Assembly (NCBI RefSeq): GCF_014839805.1
Contig: NC_051141.1
Span: 11,044,777-11,108,776, forward strand
Reading direction: 5' to 3'
DNA from: Manduca sexta
Lineage: Eukaryota; Arthropoda; Insecta; Lepidoptera; Sphingidae
DNA length: 64,000 nucleotides
In this document: positions 39,291-52,800 of the stretch, piece by piece
Layout of the letters: every line of letters starts with the position of its first letter
How positions within the stretch are numbered: position 1 is the stretch's first letter
Notes under the pieces: model-generated
What the model was told of the DNA's origin: nothing
The model's database searches: none
The model's input: the letters and a program-made list of their open reading frames with translations, nothing else
Made by a program: the position numbers and the translations under genes

Positions 39291-40146
39291 GATTCTGTAT
39301 TAATATTATTTAGTATCATTGGAAAGACTCGACGTTAAAGCAAACAAAATACTCCATTTTTGTGACTATTAGCCAATTTTTTACAGCAGAATTTATAATA
39401 TTTCGGCGATGTCACGTGAAGTTAGTGGGAGGTGAGAAACTATATTCTGTATTGAGAAATAATTTAGTAAGCGCTCACAAGGTGGCGACCGCGACCCGCG
39501 TATTGCGGTACGATGTCCGCAGTCCGTACTTTGTGTCAAACGGCTCTTGACAACTCGTGTTCCGTGCCGACGCTGGGCGCTTTTATGTCAATAGTTCACA
39601 GCTAGTCACCCGTTCCACTGCGGGCACTATTTCACAGCGCTTTGAACGTATCGCGCTGTTCTAAATATCATTTACCACGTGTAAGGAGTAAAGATCAATC
39701 AATATACTTTTGAAAAAGATAGGAAAAGATTATTATTATATACTGAAAGAATGAAACTGATCTGTGTCATACGCAGTTAAAACAATATTTTGCTATACAT
39801 GTTATGGGTTACGCATATTAGAATAGTTTAATAAAATAATTTAAGTTCTACGTCCTCACTAGTTCAGTTTTATTTCATATAAATCATTTAAACAGTTCAG
39901 AGGCAGAACGAGTCCAGAGTCCGTTCATTTTTAATATTAGGCACATGTGTTCCGAGAATATGAACGTTTTAGTTGGAATGAAAGTTACATACTCCAGCTA
40001 TCTAAATTTGTCGCCCGGTTCGCCAGTGCTTCCAAATAGCAAATACATATTCCAAATAGCAAGTAGACTGAGGTTTTAATGCGAGTGGATTCATACTTTT
40101 AAAGGCAGTCGTTAAAGCTAACGTTTATAAAAACCAATGTAATATT

Positions 40147-40313
40147 AATAATAATAATATCAGCCCTATAATATATACTTGCTCACTGCTGAGCACGGGC
40201 CTCCTCTACTACTGAGAGGGATTAGGCCTTAGTCCACCACGTTGGCCTAGTGCGGATTGGCGAACTTCTCAGATGTGCAGGTTTCCTCACGATGTTTTCC
40301 TTCACCGTTATTT
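40147..40313 (-). mobile_element. SINE family B, 3' part
   Basis: Matches the 3' half of family B on the minus strand (aacggtgaaggaaaacatcg to the ATT tail), with an internal deletion of about 40 bp and no tRNA head. Confidence 0.85.
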
Positions 40314-40733
40314 AGTTTTAAAACACTAATATTTAGTTCAAATATTTTTTTAAGTGTGTGTCTTCATTCTTTTTGGTTTTATCTTTAAGGTTACTTTAAA
40401 TTTGCTTTTTCACAAACCATCTCCTGAATGGTAGAATCTACATTATTAAATTTAACCAGCCGGTGAAATCTAAATGATTAACAATGGATGACGTTTGGAA
40501 CTAACTAGGTGGCTAGCTGGTGGTATGTACGGATGTCCACTGGCTGATTCTTGAATTTAAATTCGCATAGTGTTCAAACAAAATGGAATAGCAGGAAGAT
40601 AGATGTCTTAATAAATGAAACAAAAACGGTGCAGTGTGGTGTGCTCCATCACATTAATGGCTATGAAAAAATCCGCAATAGGTACTAAACTGTTAAAGTA
40701 TTACTTATTTTTTATTAAATATGAACGCCGACT

Positions 40734-40990
40734 GCTTCGGTGGCGTAGTTGTACTGCATGCGCGGTACGAGAGCGTTCTGAGGTCCTGGGTTCGAATCCT
40801 AGGTCGGGTAAAGTGATATTTAGGTTTTTCTGCTCAGTATAGCCCTGGAGTCTGGAATTTGAGCCTTATATGGCGAGAAGCTCGCGCCCTATCGCATCAG
40901 GGAACGGAACACACTTGCCGATAAGTGGGTGCGCTGATTGCGCCTCTGCATACCTCTTCTGGGATAAATGCGTGATGATGTGTGTGTGCG
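40734..40990 (+). mobile_element. tRNA-derived SINE, family A, diverged copy
   Basis: Starts gcttcggtggcgtagttg, box B ggttcgaatcc, and shares the body with scattered substitutions. The tail is a tg-rich stretch in place of gtat repeats. Confidence 0.85.
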
Positions 40991-43900
40991 AATGCCGAAT
41001 TAATAAAATATTTTTTATAATCGACAATTTGCCGGCGGATACCCTATATAATATCATATTTTTTACGAGAGCTACAATCATTTTAGTTGGCTATTCAATA
41101 GGACATGATGAAATTGCTATAACTAATATTTTGTAATATTAACCCTGTTTATCTGATATAATATGTAGTGTATTTGAAGAAAGAAATGACGTACAGCGGC
41201 GAGCGTAGTACTGATAAGGGACGTTTTTATAATCTTATCTACAGAGTTAAAAATCGTTTATTTGTTGTCTGTGCGGACAAAATCTGAGTCATGGCCGTGG
41301 GTATCACTATAGATACAATAGTATTTACGCTTGACAATGTTTCCATTTTCCACATTGTTGTTCCTCAGCTACATTACTTTTTCCGTTAATTTTCACTTAT
41401 TATAGGTACAAACCTGAAGTTTTCAGGGCCAAAACGAGCTCTTAAATACTATATTGTATGGTGCCTGCATTATATGCGTAATGCGTATATATAAACTCGT
41501 TTGTGTATTAACCATGACAACACATGACCCGTTCGCTCGCGCTGAGCGGAGATACAAGCTCATATACGCACAAAGAAACACACGTAATAAATTTACACTT
41601 TCCGATTATGCCCAAATTATCTTAAGGGCTAACTACAATACTTACATATTATTACTGACGATATTTTTAAATTTGGAATCTCTTCCGAAAGCTGTTTCTT
41701 ACCCGAGATGTAAGAGTCCAAGATCTGTAATGACTAATAAGAGAAAGTGAGTGACGTAATGTAGCAACATGCATCCGGTGTATACGTTTAATACGTTTGA
41801 TTGCTCTGTCCGACAAGAGCGGTGGATTGTGACCAAAACACGTCATTCTTTACCTCCTATATTTTATTTCCATCTGATTTTTTATTGACGAGAAATGATT
41901 TTTGTATCCTATTTCAACTCTACAACAGGAGCTCGTCTAAATGAACAATAACAAGTATCCCTATTTAGAGAGAGACAGCAAGCGGCGTATGTTTTTATTT
42001 CCATTGTAAAAACAATGGTTGCGGAACACGTTCTGCGTTATTTTATGAGTCACAAGTCACATACAAAATAAGGCTCTTATCACACTAGTGAAATGCGAGC
42101 GAATTCACAGCGGAGTGGAAGCGCAGCGAACTTGCCGCCTATTCGCAGCGCAATGAAATCGCTCGCTAGCCGACAGTGTACCAGGTCACTAATCGTTCGA
42201 TTTCATTTCTTAGCTTTTTAATAAAAACAATAAAATAATACTAAATATTATTTTTCATCTAAAAGTAAAAACCTTGAAATTAATAGTAGTAATACAAATT
42301 GAGTATACATAGGACCACAAAAGTTTATACGCAATTTATTTATTTTTATTTGTGGCAGCTACTTTTGTGACTAACTGTATATAGTTGTGAGATTCAAATC
42401 ATGTTCTTCATATAACAATATTGTCAAATGTACCGAATATTGGTAATATAAATATCGTAGTGTATCTGTTTGTGTGCGTTTTTGCTTTAAATATTCTCGG
42501 ACAAAAGGTGGATTTCGTACGAGATGCCAAAAATACTTTAGCGGATGCGTAGTATCTACGTATTTTATATCCTTCTAAGAAATATTTTGTAAGTAACTGA
42601 GGTTTCACAGTACATAGATAAAGGCAATTGAAGTATAAGTATCCTTTTTAATATTTATAAGACAATTTTGAAAAAACCTGGAGGAAAAAATTACCTTACA
42701 TTAATTCCCAGTAATCGTCTGGTCGTGTAAGTACATACTTACTACGTAGTCGGTTATAAATATTTCTAAATTACCTTTTGGGATGGTATGTTACATTGAT
42801 ATACAAATGTACTGTTTGCGCCAGTCCCGTAATAGGACTATAATTTTATCTTTGTATTGCATATAAAGTTGTTCTTCAAAGTCAAACAAATCGAGCGGGT
42901 TTGTTTATTCGTTTCTTAATGTAATTTTACGCAACGAAAACATTCTTTAACTTTATTACTATTTATATAAAAAGTGTTTAAGATGGGAGACGGGCATGTA
43001 GCTGAATATCGTAGAGGCCTCGCCCGGCGCAGGAAGCGATCTCTCATTACAGTTTTTTGTTTTGTTTTGTTCGATGCTCCCGGTTAGGCGCGGCGCGGCG
43101 CTACGTTGTGACTGTTCAGTATTGCATTCATCCAATTTGACGCTTCTACATTGCATCCCACTTTAGTGACCCAGGTCATTAATCGTTTAAAGAAAATGTT
43201 CTGTTTAACTTCACCCTGACATCTTTTTTAATGAATGGGGATAATAAGAAAAGGATAGTGTGCAAGTAGAACAAAGTGTGAAAATGATAGGTGCCAGTTG
43301 ATACGTGTACTTCGTGATTCTAGATGGTTGGATTGATAATATGAGTGTTTGAATATCTATGTTGTATTTGACACATTATGCTCGCCAGTACAACTGAGCG
43401 ACATGCTGTTTATAGTGTATCGCGCGTTGATCTCGCAGCCGCGCCCGCACGCCGCGCCGCGCGGGCTTCTCTCCGTACGCGCTCGACCGTTCTCGGCCGA
43501 CTCATATGATTATTTTTCTTTTCATTAAATCCGACCAATTCGTTGTAACTTGTAATAACACGTATGTTTAGGAGATTTATGAACAAAACGCGTTGTGCAG
43601 TCTTACTTATATCTTTATTAAACGTACATACGATTTGCGAATTGGCTCGACGAGTGCGTACTGGAAAGCAGCAGCTTCCATTGTTGCTTTGTTGACAAAA
43701 CACAATATTATAAAGCAAGTATTACTCATACCGATATCATAACAACGAAAGAAAAATTGCCAGTCTGTTGTGTTGTTACTTTTAAAATACTAAACAGATT
43801 TTGGTAGAGTTTGTACGGTAAAAGCTTGGACACTGAAAAAGGACTTGCCTAACTTATTTTTTTTTAAACAAACACTAAAGAAGACCCGATTAAAATAAAG

Positions 43901-46900
43901 ATACTATTTAACGATTTTTGGTACGTGGCTATTATTATATTTAGTCTTACACCACTGGGCCAAAGCCAATGACAGTTAGTCATAGAAACAATCTTTCAAA
44001 ACAAACAGATTCTGTGAAATGTAACAAATTATTTTTATGGTAATGCTATAGATCAGTGGTTCTCAAACTTTTTAAATGACGCAACCCTTTTGGGAAGCAA
44101 AATACTTGATGGAACCCTACAATAAAACAATTGTATTTATACGCGCGCTCACAAGTGTAAGTACTACCCGCTCGTTTTAAGTTTGGCGCTGGCGATAGGT
44201 ATGATGTTCGAAAAGTAGCGTCAGCAAAATATAATATAAAAATATTTTTAATTTAATTGTAACAATAAAAATTGTGTACGTGCATATTTGGGTAAAACTA
44301 TGACACATTATAAGTTTTGTTGTCACGTGAGGGAGAGTACGCGCATTCCACAGACCGGCAATATAGTATAAAATTGTTGATACGAAACTTATAAGATATT
44401 GTACCAGCTATTGTAACACATGTTTCTACAAATACAAATAAATAAATAAATAACGTTCATAGCGTCTTGTCTCCGCGCGGCCGCGGAGCGACCAGAGAGA
44501 GGTGTTTTGATTTTTTTTTCTAAATTCTTGCGGAACCCCGACAGAGGTATCACGGAACCCTAGGGTTCCGCGGAACACACTTAGAGTATAGCTGCTATAG
44601 ATCATAGTTACAAATGATGTTTTCGTTGATTTTTTAACCTGGGAGTGGTGTTATCGGTCGTTTATTTTTTATGCGACGGGCAAATCGACTCGGCTCGGCG
44701 GTGGGACAAATGTCCGATGCGGTGTAGAAGTCCCAGAAAGTGGCTGTCTCGCGACCCTTGCCTCTGTTTTTCCCCTCAGTGGTGCAACAGGTGTCCGCGG
44801 AACTTTTTACGATGTGTTCTTACTCTCTACAATTCCCACGCACCGTTTGGGACCTACATTTAGAGTTGTTGTTTATTTTTAGTGTACACTTAGCTAGTTC
44901 ATTTATGAAATTGATAGATAGAACTTTAATAAAATATTAAACTGTAATAATATTAAAATTTTGTCTTATACTTTGAGTTTATTTGTGAGCATCTATTTAT
45001 ATATGACTGATGAGTCAGTTGTTAGTATACGTACTAAAAGTGCTATGGTATTAAATGTTCAACAGTCTTTTATGTACTAATCTAATTCTTGGAAATGAAT
45101 GAGTACAAATAAGTCTCGAACACACTCATTTGCCTGTTTTCCTCTAGTTTCTATAGTTATAGGATTAATGTTTTTTGTTTAACCTATACGACCTAATAAC
45201 CTGTATCAGGCTCTCAAAACTAAATTTTGAGGAAGTTTTTCGTACCATTTTCCGCTTAATAATAATTTAAAGAATTTGGAGTAACAGGTAAAGTAGGATC
45301 CATTTTACGGACAATTAATGAAAAGGCTCGAACTTCAGCTCTCCATAGTGTCTTGATATTGATTTATTTAATGAAGTACCACTGAATATTTCTATGCATG
45401 TAAATATTTATATTCTATATTATACTAAAATATTTATGTTCTTGTGTTTAGTTGATACACATGTATGTTTCATAAACATGTCAGAATAACAGACACTGAG
45501 TTTTTTGGTATGAAAGAGATGATAATGATGCAAATATGTGTATCCGGTAGTGTGCTTTTAATTCCAGAACCATTGCTCGGACTGGTGTTTTTAGTACAAT
45601 TCATAGGTGTGCGCTCAGCCAAGGTTTTATCTATTTTTATTACGAAAGCCAACATATGGTATAGGCAGTGATGATTTACAAAATCAGGACGGAAAACTCT
45701 TGCTCTAGTTATAGGATACAATCGCTAGGGCAATATTGGTTGCAATTTGATTCTTAAAACCCCCTTAACAAATGGATTACATTAAGTATTTCACTTGGAT
45801 AGTAGTAGATCAAATTCTGACGCAAATGATTATTATATCGTAATATTATAATTTTTGAAGTATCTCGGCTAATATCGCGTTTAATTGCATGTTACCGAAC
45901 GGCAGTTAACATTTCGTCTTAGTCTGTGTTTACTGCGTGAATTAACGGAATTTTAACTGATAGTTATTATAATAAACATTTTCTTTACTAAGTTTCTGTT
46001 TTTTGAATATATTACAATTAGCCTTTTGAGAGTTGAAGGTTAGCTTCTTCTTCATAACACTATTAAAAATAAACAACCAGAAATTTGAAAAAAACATTTA
46101 TTTTTTAATATAATCTTTCTCAAAATAATACATTTAGAATACCACTTTCGAAACTTACTTATATTCTCCACATTAAATAGTTTTTTTTGACTATTAAAGC
46201 ATCATTATTAAATATAGTTCATGACGTGATTGTCACTGCAAAACAAATATTAAATCACCGCCAAAAACAATTCCAATATGCATATCTAAGAATATTTTGA
46301 TTCATCCTAATATAAAAAGCACGCAGAAAATAAATCCAGCCGTTCCTATAGTTATTACTAGGGATCCCTGGAAGATTGTGTAGGACTAGGGATTTTCGAC
46401 TTTCTCTTCAACATTTTTTTTTAATTCGACGTTTAATATTGTGAGGCCGTCGATATCGCCGTGTTAGCTGTTTTATCTGGACGAAGCCTAGGTTACTAAA
46501 TTATTATAATTCATTGTACTGAGCAATAATCTACATACCAATATATTTAAAGTTTATTGATTTCCCTTTATAATAATTATATTACACATTGTATCCACAA
46601 TTTGGCTTGAGAATTCCTGACAAATAAACTAATACGTATTTCGTAGTGTTATTACTAACGTTAGTTATTAATTAAGTAAAAGATTGTATATTTCATCATC
46701 TAAGCCACATCACGCATCTAATTTAGACATAGGACAATGTAATTTCTAATCAATGGTAATGTTGCCAGGATATTTGTAGTGCACCATTTGTTTATTTATG
46801 TGTTCTTTGCCACTTGTGAACTGGTCCGGTTTTGTCGGCGCCTTCACTATGTTATACTTAATGGGAGTTCCATTCGTTCTACGATAAAGTGCGATTACCG

Positions 46901-49247
46901 TGCAGTTCATGTGCTTATGTCCTTTTCATTAGTACTATCTAATAGGATTTTCCGTAAAACATCCTACGTAAGTGGCGTTATAATATTATGCAAATCTTTA
47001 CGTTGTAAGTTGGTATCGAAATAAAATCCCAATTATTAAAGTTTTAAACTTAATTTTGTATAAACGTGGGCACAGATAGCAGTAGACGGCAAAGTAAAGG
47101 TTGTGCTCACCTTAGAATCCTCTGGCGACCCTAGAAATAGCCTTGCGCTTTAGAGCTATAGCGCCTCGCGTGGTGCAGGTGTTTCGTTGACTACGGTGAG
47201 TTTGTTTTTTTTTGTTTGCGCCAGTTTGCTACATAGCTCACATCCTAGAGAAAAATCGTAGTTATGCCCTATATTAAAAGCATTAGTTCCGTCAATAGTA
47301 AGTATCAATAATGCTCCACTAATTTTGATCTTGCTAGAATAGGCGTAACTACGAAAGATCAGGTTTAATGTTGGAATTTAGGATTTTGGCATAATACTGG
47401 AAATTTCGCGTTGGTATATTTATGGTAATATTTAAGTGGTCATCAAATTTTAAATTATTACGGAGTTGGATATACCATACCGTGATAATTTTTTTATGTT
47501 TTTACTTGTGGCCATTTTCACTCAATGGCTTCTATCGACAGGGCAACTCTAACGAGTAACGACTAATTGGCGTCGAAGTGATGCAACATGGATCTATTTT
47601 GCCGTTATATCACCTTACCGCTTTGATATGTGGTGACTAGTAGGGTTGCCCATAAGTTAAGTCAGGTCGTTTTCTGATTAGTCATAGCAATAGCAGCACA
47701 GTATTGGTGTGATCGGACGGGGCATCGATCTTGTATCACCTGGACTTACGCAGTTTCGGTAAAAATCGTGCAGAATTCTATCGTCACGAAGCAATGTTAT
47801 TTTTCTGTGATGAATATTTATTATTTTCGTATGTGTGTCGGAAAATTTAGAGCGGTGATTGGAATGCACGTCCACCGAGAAGTGGTAAACCGTAGTTATG
47901 CAGGTAGCGGTCATTTAAGTACCTATAGGCTGTCAGAAAGCTTTCCGTACCGCGTATTCCGCTTATGAAGACTCCGCATCGAACCTTAGTAAGGAAGGTT
48001 TTTAATGTCCCTATTTTAGCAGCTTCGTGGAAAATATACGCCTTTGTCGCCCCGTAAGTTTTAATACCTCGTGGTATCTTAAAATATTTTTATAAAAATG
48101 GACTTTGTGACAAAATTAAATTTTTGCTTGAATATTTTAAAAATATCGATTTCAATAAATGATCCTAATATTGCAGTAGATTCCAAGAATAAATCAATCA
48201 AAATAAGCCCTTTATGAACATGTCCAAAAAATCTTTGTTTTGATTGGTCCATTTTCGCCATCGATTAAAAAAGCGATTGCGAGCGTTAATTGAAATCTGC
48301 GGTTAGTGAACTGCTTTTCCCAGTCTTTATTGATATTCGTTTTTAAGATTTCTGATTGAAGATTAGATTAGTTTGAAGATCGATTTTTATAAAAACATTG
48401 ATGAGAGGTATTCGCGTAAACTATTAATTAGTTCAGTTTCAATAACAAAAACTATGTAATTAAAAATGTTTTGGTAACATTATATTTATTGTTTTCAGTT
48501 TTTCAACTGATAGAGGATCAACAATCACAAGAATCTTAATTACTTATAGGCAGTACAATTTATATGTATGCATATATAAAATTATTTAAACCATTATTCT
48601 CACGACTATGTAAGTTTCGGACATTGATATTAATTATGATAGATGAATTGATGAAATATTCGTCTGATAACTAAAAGTTGATGCCTTTGTGTTGTATGGT
48701 CCCAATAAAGGATTTATACACTTATTACTTGGCTATACCAGTTACCACAACTATAAAAATACTAAATTTTGCGATGTGTAAGTTCTAAAATCACGGTGTA
48801 ACAATATATATTTTTTGTAGCGCGCCACGCATCCCATTAGCTCAGTTATCTCTCGTATGGAGTATTTTAAGAGAAACGTAAAATATTTGAATACGTCTGA
48901 ACTATGGTAATTTCAAAACTAACAAGAGAATATTTAAAGGTTAACGCATTTCCTATATTATACGGTCTATAATGTGACATCTTACATTTATTGGATTACA
49001 TGTAAGAACACTAATTATAAGATTATTATGTACATAAAAAACCACGGAAAATGTGTACAATTTATGTATTAGTAATCAGTAGTTACACATAATGCGTATT
49101 CGTTCATGGTAGAATAACGTGTCATTGTCTCCATGTTTGCACGTTCCGTGCGTTTCAACGCTGACAATATTATAGGTTAGATATACAGTGAAACAATACA
49201 GTTTACACTAAAAAGTTATTGATTACCCAGCTTTAAATGTTTCCAAT
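40991..49247. other. intergenic up to the gap, no supported gene
   Basis: Contains the hAT element at 44054. GC-rich patches at 43000-43110 and 43420-43500 have no supportable coding frame and could be promoter or first-exon sequence. No highwire C-terminal motif (RING CxxC...CxHxxH series) was recognised on the minus strand. Confidence 0.55.
44054..44594. mobile_element. non-autonomous hAT element, 541 bp
   Basis: Starts CAGTGGTTCTCAAACTTTTT and ends tagagtatagctg, with an 8-bp duplication CTATAGAT at 44046-44053 and 44595-44602. The terminal repeats have decayed. The inner right part holds the small palindrome ggaaccctagggttcc. Confidence 0.85.
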
Positions 49248-49747
49248 NNNNNNNNNNNNNNNNNNNNNNNNNNNNNNNNNNNNNNNNNNNNNNNNNNNNN
49301 NNNNNNNNNNNNNNNNNNNNNNNNNNNNNNNNNNNNNNNNNNNNNNNNNNNNNNNNNNNNNNNNNNNNNNNNNNNNNNNNNNNNNNNNNNNNNNNNNNNN
49401 NNNNNNNNNNNNNNNNNNNNNNNNNNNNNNNNNNNNNNNNNNNNNNNNNNNNNNNNNNNNNNNNNNNNNNNNNNNNNNNNNNNNNNNNNNNNNNNNNNNN
49501 NNNNNNNNNNNNNNNNNNNNNNNNNNNNNNNNNNNNNNNNNNNNNNNNNNNNNNNNNNNNNNNNNNNNNNNNNNNNNNNNNNNNNNNNNNNNNNNNNNNN
49601 NNNNNNNNNNNNNNNNNNNNNNNNNNNNNNNNNNNNNNNNNNNNNNNNNNNNNNNNNNNNNNNNNNNNNNNNNNNNNNNNNNNNNNNNNNNNNNNNNNNN
49701 NNNNNNNNNNNNNNNNNNNNNNNNNNNNNNNNNNNNNNNNNNNNNNN
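49248..49747. other. assembly gap, 500 Ns
   Basis: Exactly 500 unknown bases. A round 500 is a usual placeholder for a scaffold join of unknown size. The gap falls inside a highwire exon. The following C-terminal exons (RING and tandem cysteine domain) were not seen below it, so the order or orientation of the two sides is unproven. Confidence 0.99.
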
Positions 49748-49800
49748 TCCGCTCCCGAGTCACTGCCGCTGCGGTCCCAATCCAACAGTTTGCCGAACAC
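49748..49800 (-). CDS. hiw: highwire exon, VFGKLLDWD, cut by the assembly gap
   Basis: The minus-strand acceptor cgaaaag is followed in phase 0 by VFGKLLDWDRSGSDSGA, then the run of Ns. It continues TSQ of the previous exon to give TSQ-VFGKL, exactly the family order. The polypyrimidine tract is poor, but phase and resemblance support the exon. Its 3' end is inside the gap. Confidence 0.85.
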
Positions 49801-52800
49801 CTTTTCGAACAATAATTATTGTTTAGGACAAAGTACAAAGTTGCAAATTCTTGCGCAATTATGAATAGTGATTTATAAGTTTATTTATTTGTAAACGTAA
49901 TTAAATCAAATTTATTTATCAAACAAGTAGGTAATTAAATTAAACAGTGATTCTGATATGTAGCAGCTTCGTCAATCTATGAAAGTATAAAAAAGTGAAC
50001 ACCAGGTGTTGATAATAGAAATATCAATAGTATTAGTATAATAGGGCCTCGGTGGCGTAGTTGTATTTCACGTCCGGTACAATAGCGCTCTGAGGTCCTG
50101 GGTTCGAATCCCGGGTCGGGCAAAGTGATATTTGGGTTTTTCTGCTCAGTATCAGCCCGGAGTCTGGAATTTGTGCCCGATATGGCGATAGGCTCGCCCC
50201 CTATCACATCATGGGACGGAACATACTTGGCGAAAAGTGGGTGCCATAGTTGCGCCTCTGCATACCCCTTCGGGGATAAAATGCGTGATGTTATGTATGT
50301 ATGTATGTATGTAGTATAATAGGTTATAAGCACCTGTGACGTTAGCAGCCGGAAAACTCTTAAGGTGTCAGCCTCGGAAAGGTCATGCAGCACGCCTGCG
50401 TTAGTGCAGGCGGCGCTGGCGAGCGGCGCCGGCGCACTCAGCACTCGCACCTGGCGCACACGCACCGCTGCTTCAGGGCCACGCAGCTCGCACCGGACGC
50501 GAAGCGATGCACTCGCTACCCCTATAGATTACGACATCGAGCACACACTCCGAATTCGTATGCAAACCATAATGTGAGCGCACGTCACGCTACAGCATAT
50601 TTTCACTTTCCACCCCACAACGATAACAATTCGTTTCAAATTGAGCATAGACATATAAAAGAAAATTTAAAATTTTATTTTATAACTTAGTATTATAATA
50701 ATTAAGTGTCATTTCGTGTATGAAATCCAGCGTGATATCGCACTCATAAAAAAACAGGGGCATAAAAGTATTTTACTAATAACTATATAAACATACTTGG
50801 CAAAGTATAGTAGATCCAAGCGGCCGTCTTGGGATCTACTTCGATATCCCTACATGTGGATCATGTCGCTCGAACCACTGCTATACAAGAACGAAACCAG
50901 CAGAGTCTTGTTCTAGAACAAAACGAATACAAACTATAAACTAATTTCTTAAACACAGATAGTTTATATTCAACATTATTGTCAGTTTCTAAATGTGGCC
51001 GATATTTTATGAACTAATATTCGGTACTTAAAGTCTTTGTACCGCACAGTAACGTTTTTTATAGTTTGTTCAACTTACGACTGTGTCTCTTGTATTATCA
51101 ATGTGCACGCATATGATATGAGGGCGATCGTTGTTAGTCCCGCCCGGGTACGACACTTGTATCCATTTGGCCTTGTTCCTGTCTTCGTCTCCTGACTCCC
51201 AGAAAGTCTCTGTGCTGCCGTCTGTAAGTGAACCGGCCATGCCTTGTCGCGATGACACCGAGATGTCGCACCAACCAGTCACGTCTTGGCAACTCCATAC
51301 ATAGCTCTCCTACAAAATGAAATGATGCGTGTGATTCACAAGTTTTGATATTTGATTCTGGTATTGGCGGCTTGTAAATCAACAAGGATTTATGAAGTTC
51401 ATATATGTATGCCAGTGTGGGATCATTAAACCCACATTGGTTAAAATTTATAATACATATATAAATAAAACATTAACAGCAATATAAATACTATCGATTA
51501 AATGTTACAACTTTAATTGAAATTTTTCTATAATAAAACACATCAGAAATTTAACAATCTTTATTCCGCATGATAGATTTTTATTACTTTGAATGACGAG
51601 ACGAGCTTGCCGTACACCTGATGGTAAGCGATACGACCACCCATAAACAGTAGAAACACCATCCCAATACCTTAAATTTCAACAATATTGTACGATATTC
51701 CGCTGCGCTCGCCATCCTAAGACATGAGATGTTAAGTCTTTTTATGACCAGTAGTTACACTCACCACAATGTCTTTCAAACCGGAACAAAACAGTGGTTA
51801 CACACTGCTGCTTGGCGGCAGAAATAGACATTGCGGTGGTACCTATCCCGGCTGACTCTCACATATGAGAGATCTAGCATCAGTGATTCTAACGAATTCC
51901 AATAGATTAGAACTACAATACCTTATTAAGAAAGCTATGGAAGCTCTCGTGCAGAGCGCACATTACGCCTTCTTCGTAAGCTCCGTCTTCGGGATGAGAC
52001 AATATCTTACTGATGACGCTGAACACTTGGGAGCTATCCGAATGCAGCGTTAACAAATCACGTTGTGTTTATGTTAGTTATAAACATGCATGTGCTCAGG
52101 GTAATTTGACAAATAAAAAAAAACAATAGCATAAACTAGTTGATCTCAGAATTAGCCGTTATGTCTGGAGCACAATAAATGTTAGTCGTACAAATGTAGT
52201 GTTCTGAAATATAACATACGAAACTAAAATTTCACTCAAGATTCAAGAACAAAATATTATTTTGTTGCATTGTAGTTAAAAAACTGCGACATCTTGTATT
52301 TAAAAATAGGAAGTTGTAATTTCAGAGTATAGTAAATCAAATATATAACAGATATCGAAAGATTAACGATGGAGAATACTTGTTTTGGAAGGATTTTGGG
52401 TGATATTAATTATGATTTTATACACGGCTATTCCGTGTTTAATCAGACCGTTTTAAAGAAGGCCACCGTGCATGGTCTTGTCATAGGCCAAACTACTGAT
52501 TTGTTGCAAAATTACGAAGAATACCTATGTTATTTTGTTCTTTACGCTTAAAGTGGCATAAAATTTATTGTTGCATACCTTAAATCCTCAAGGTAAAAAG
52601 TAACTATTATTTTTGTTTTGTGTTTCTCTAAATTCATAAATGACTAAAATCTATATATATAAAAATGAATTGCTGTTCGTTAGTCTCGCTAAAACTCGAG
52701 AACGGCTGAACGGATTTATCTTATCTTGGTCTTGAATTATTCGTGGAGGTCTAGGGAAGATTTAAAAGGTGAGAAAAATTCGAATAATTGCCGGGAAAAT

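Noticed and set aside
40870..41136. 88-residue plus-strand frame and its antisense partner
   Set aside because: Mostly SINE family A sequence.
43410..43718. Arg/Ala-rich minus-strand frame as an exon
   Set aside because: Composition reflects a GC-rich patch; no convincing donor and acceptor pair in a consistent phase.
49216..49838. Frames of about 200 residues crossing the gap
   Set aside because: Made of unknown residues from the 500-N gap; only the highwire piece 49748-49800 is real.
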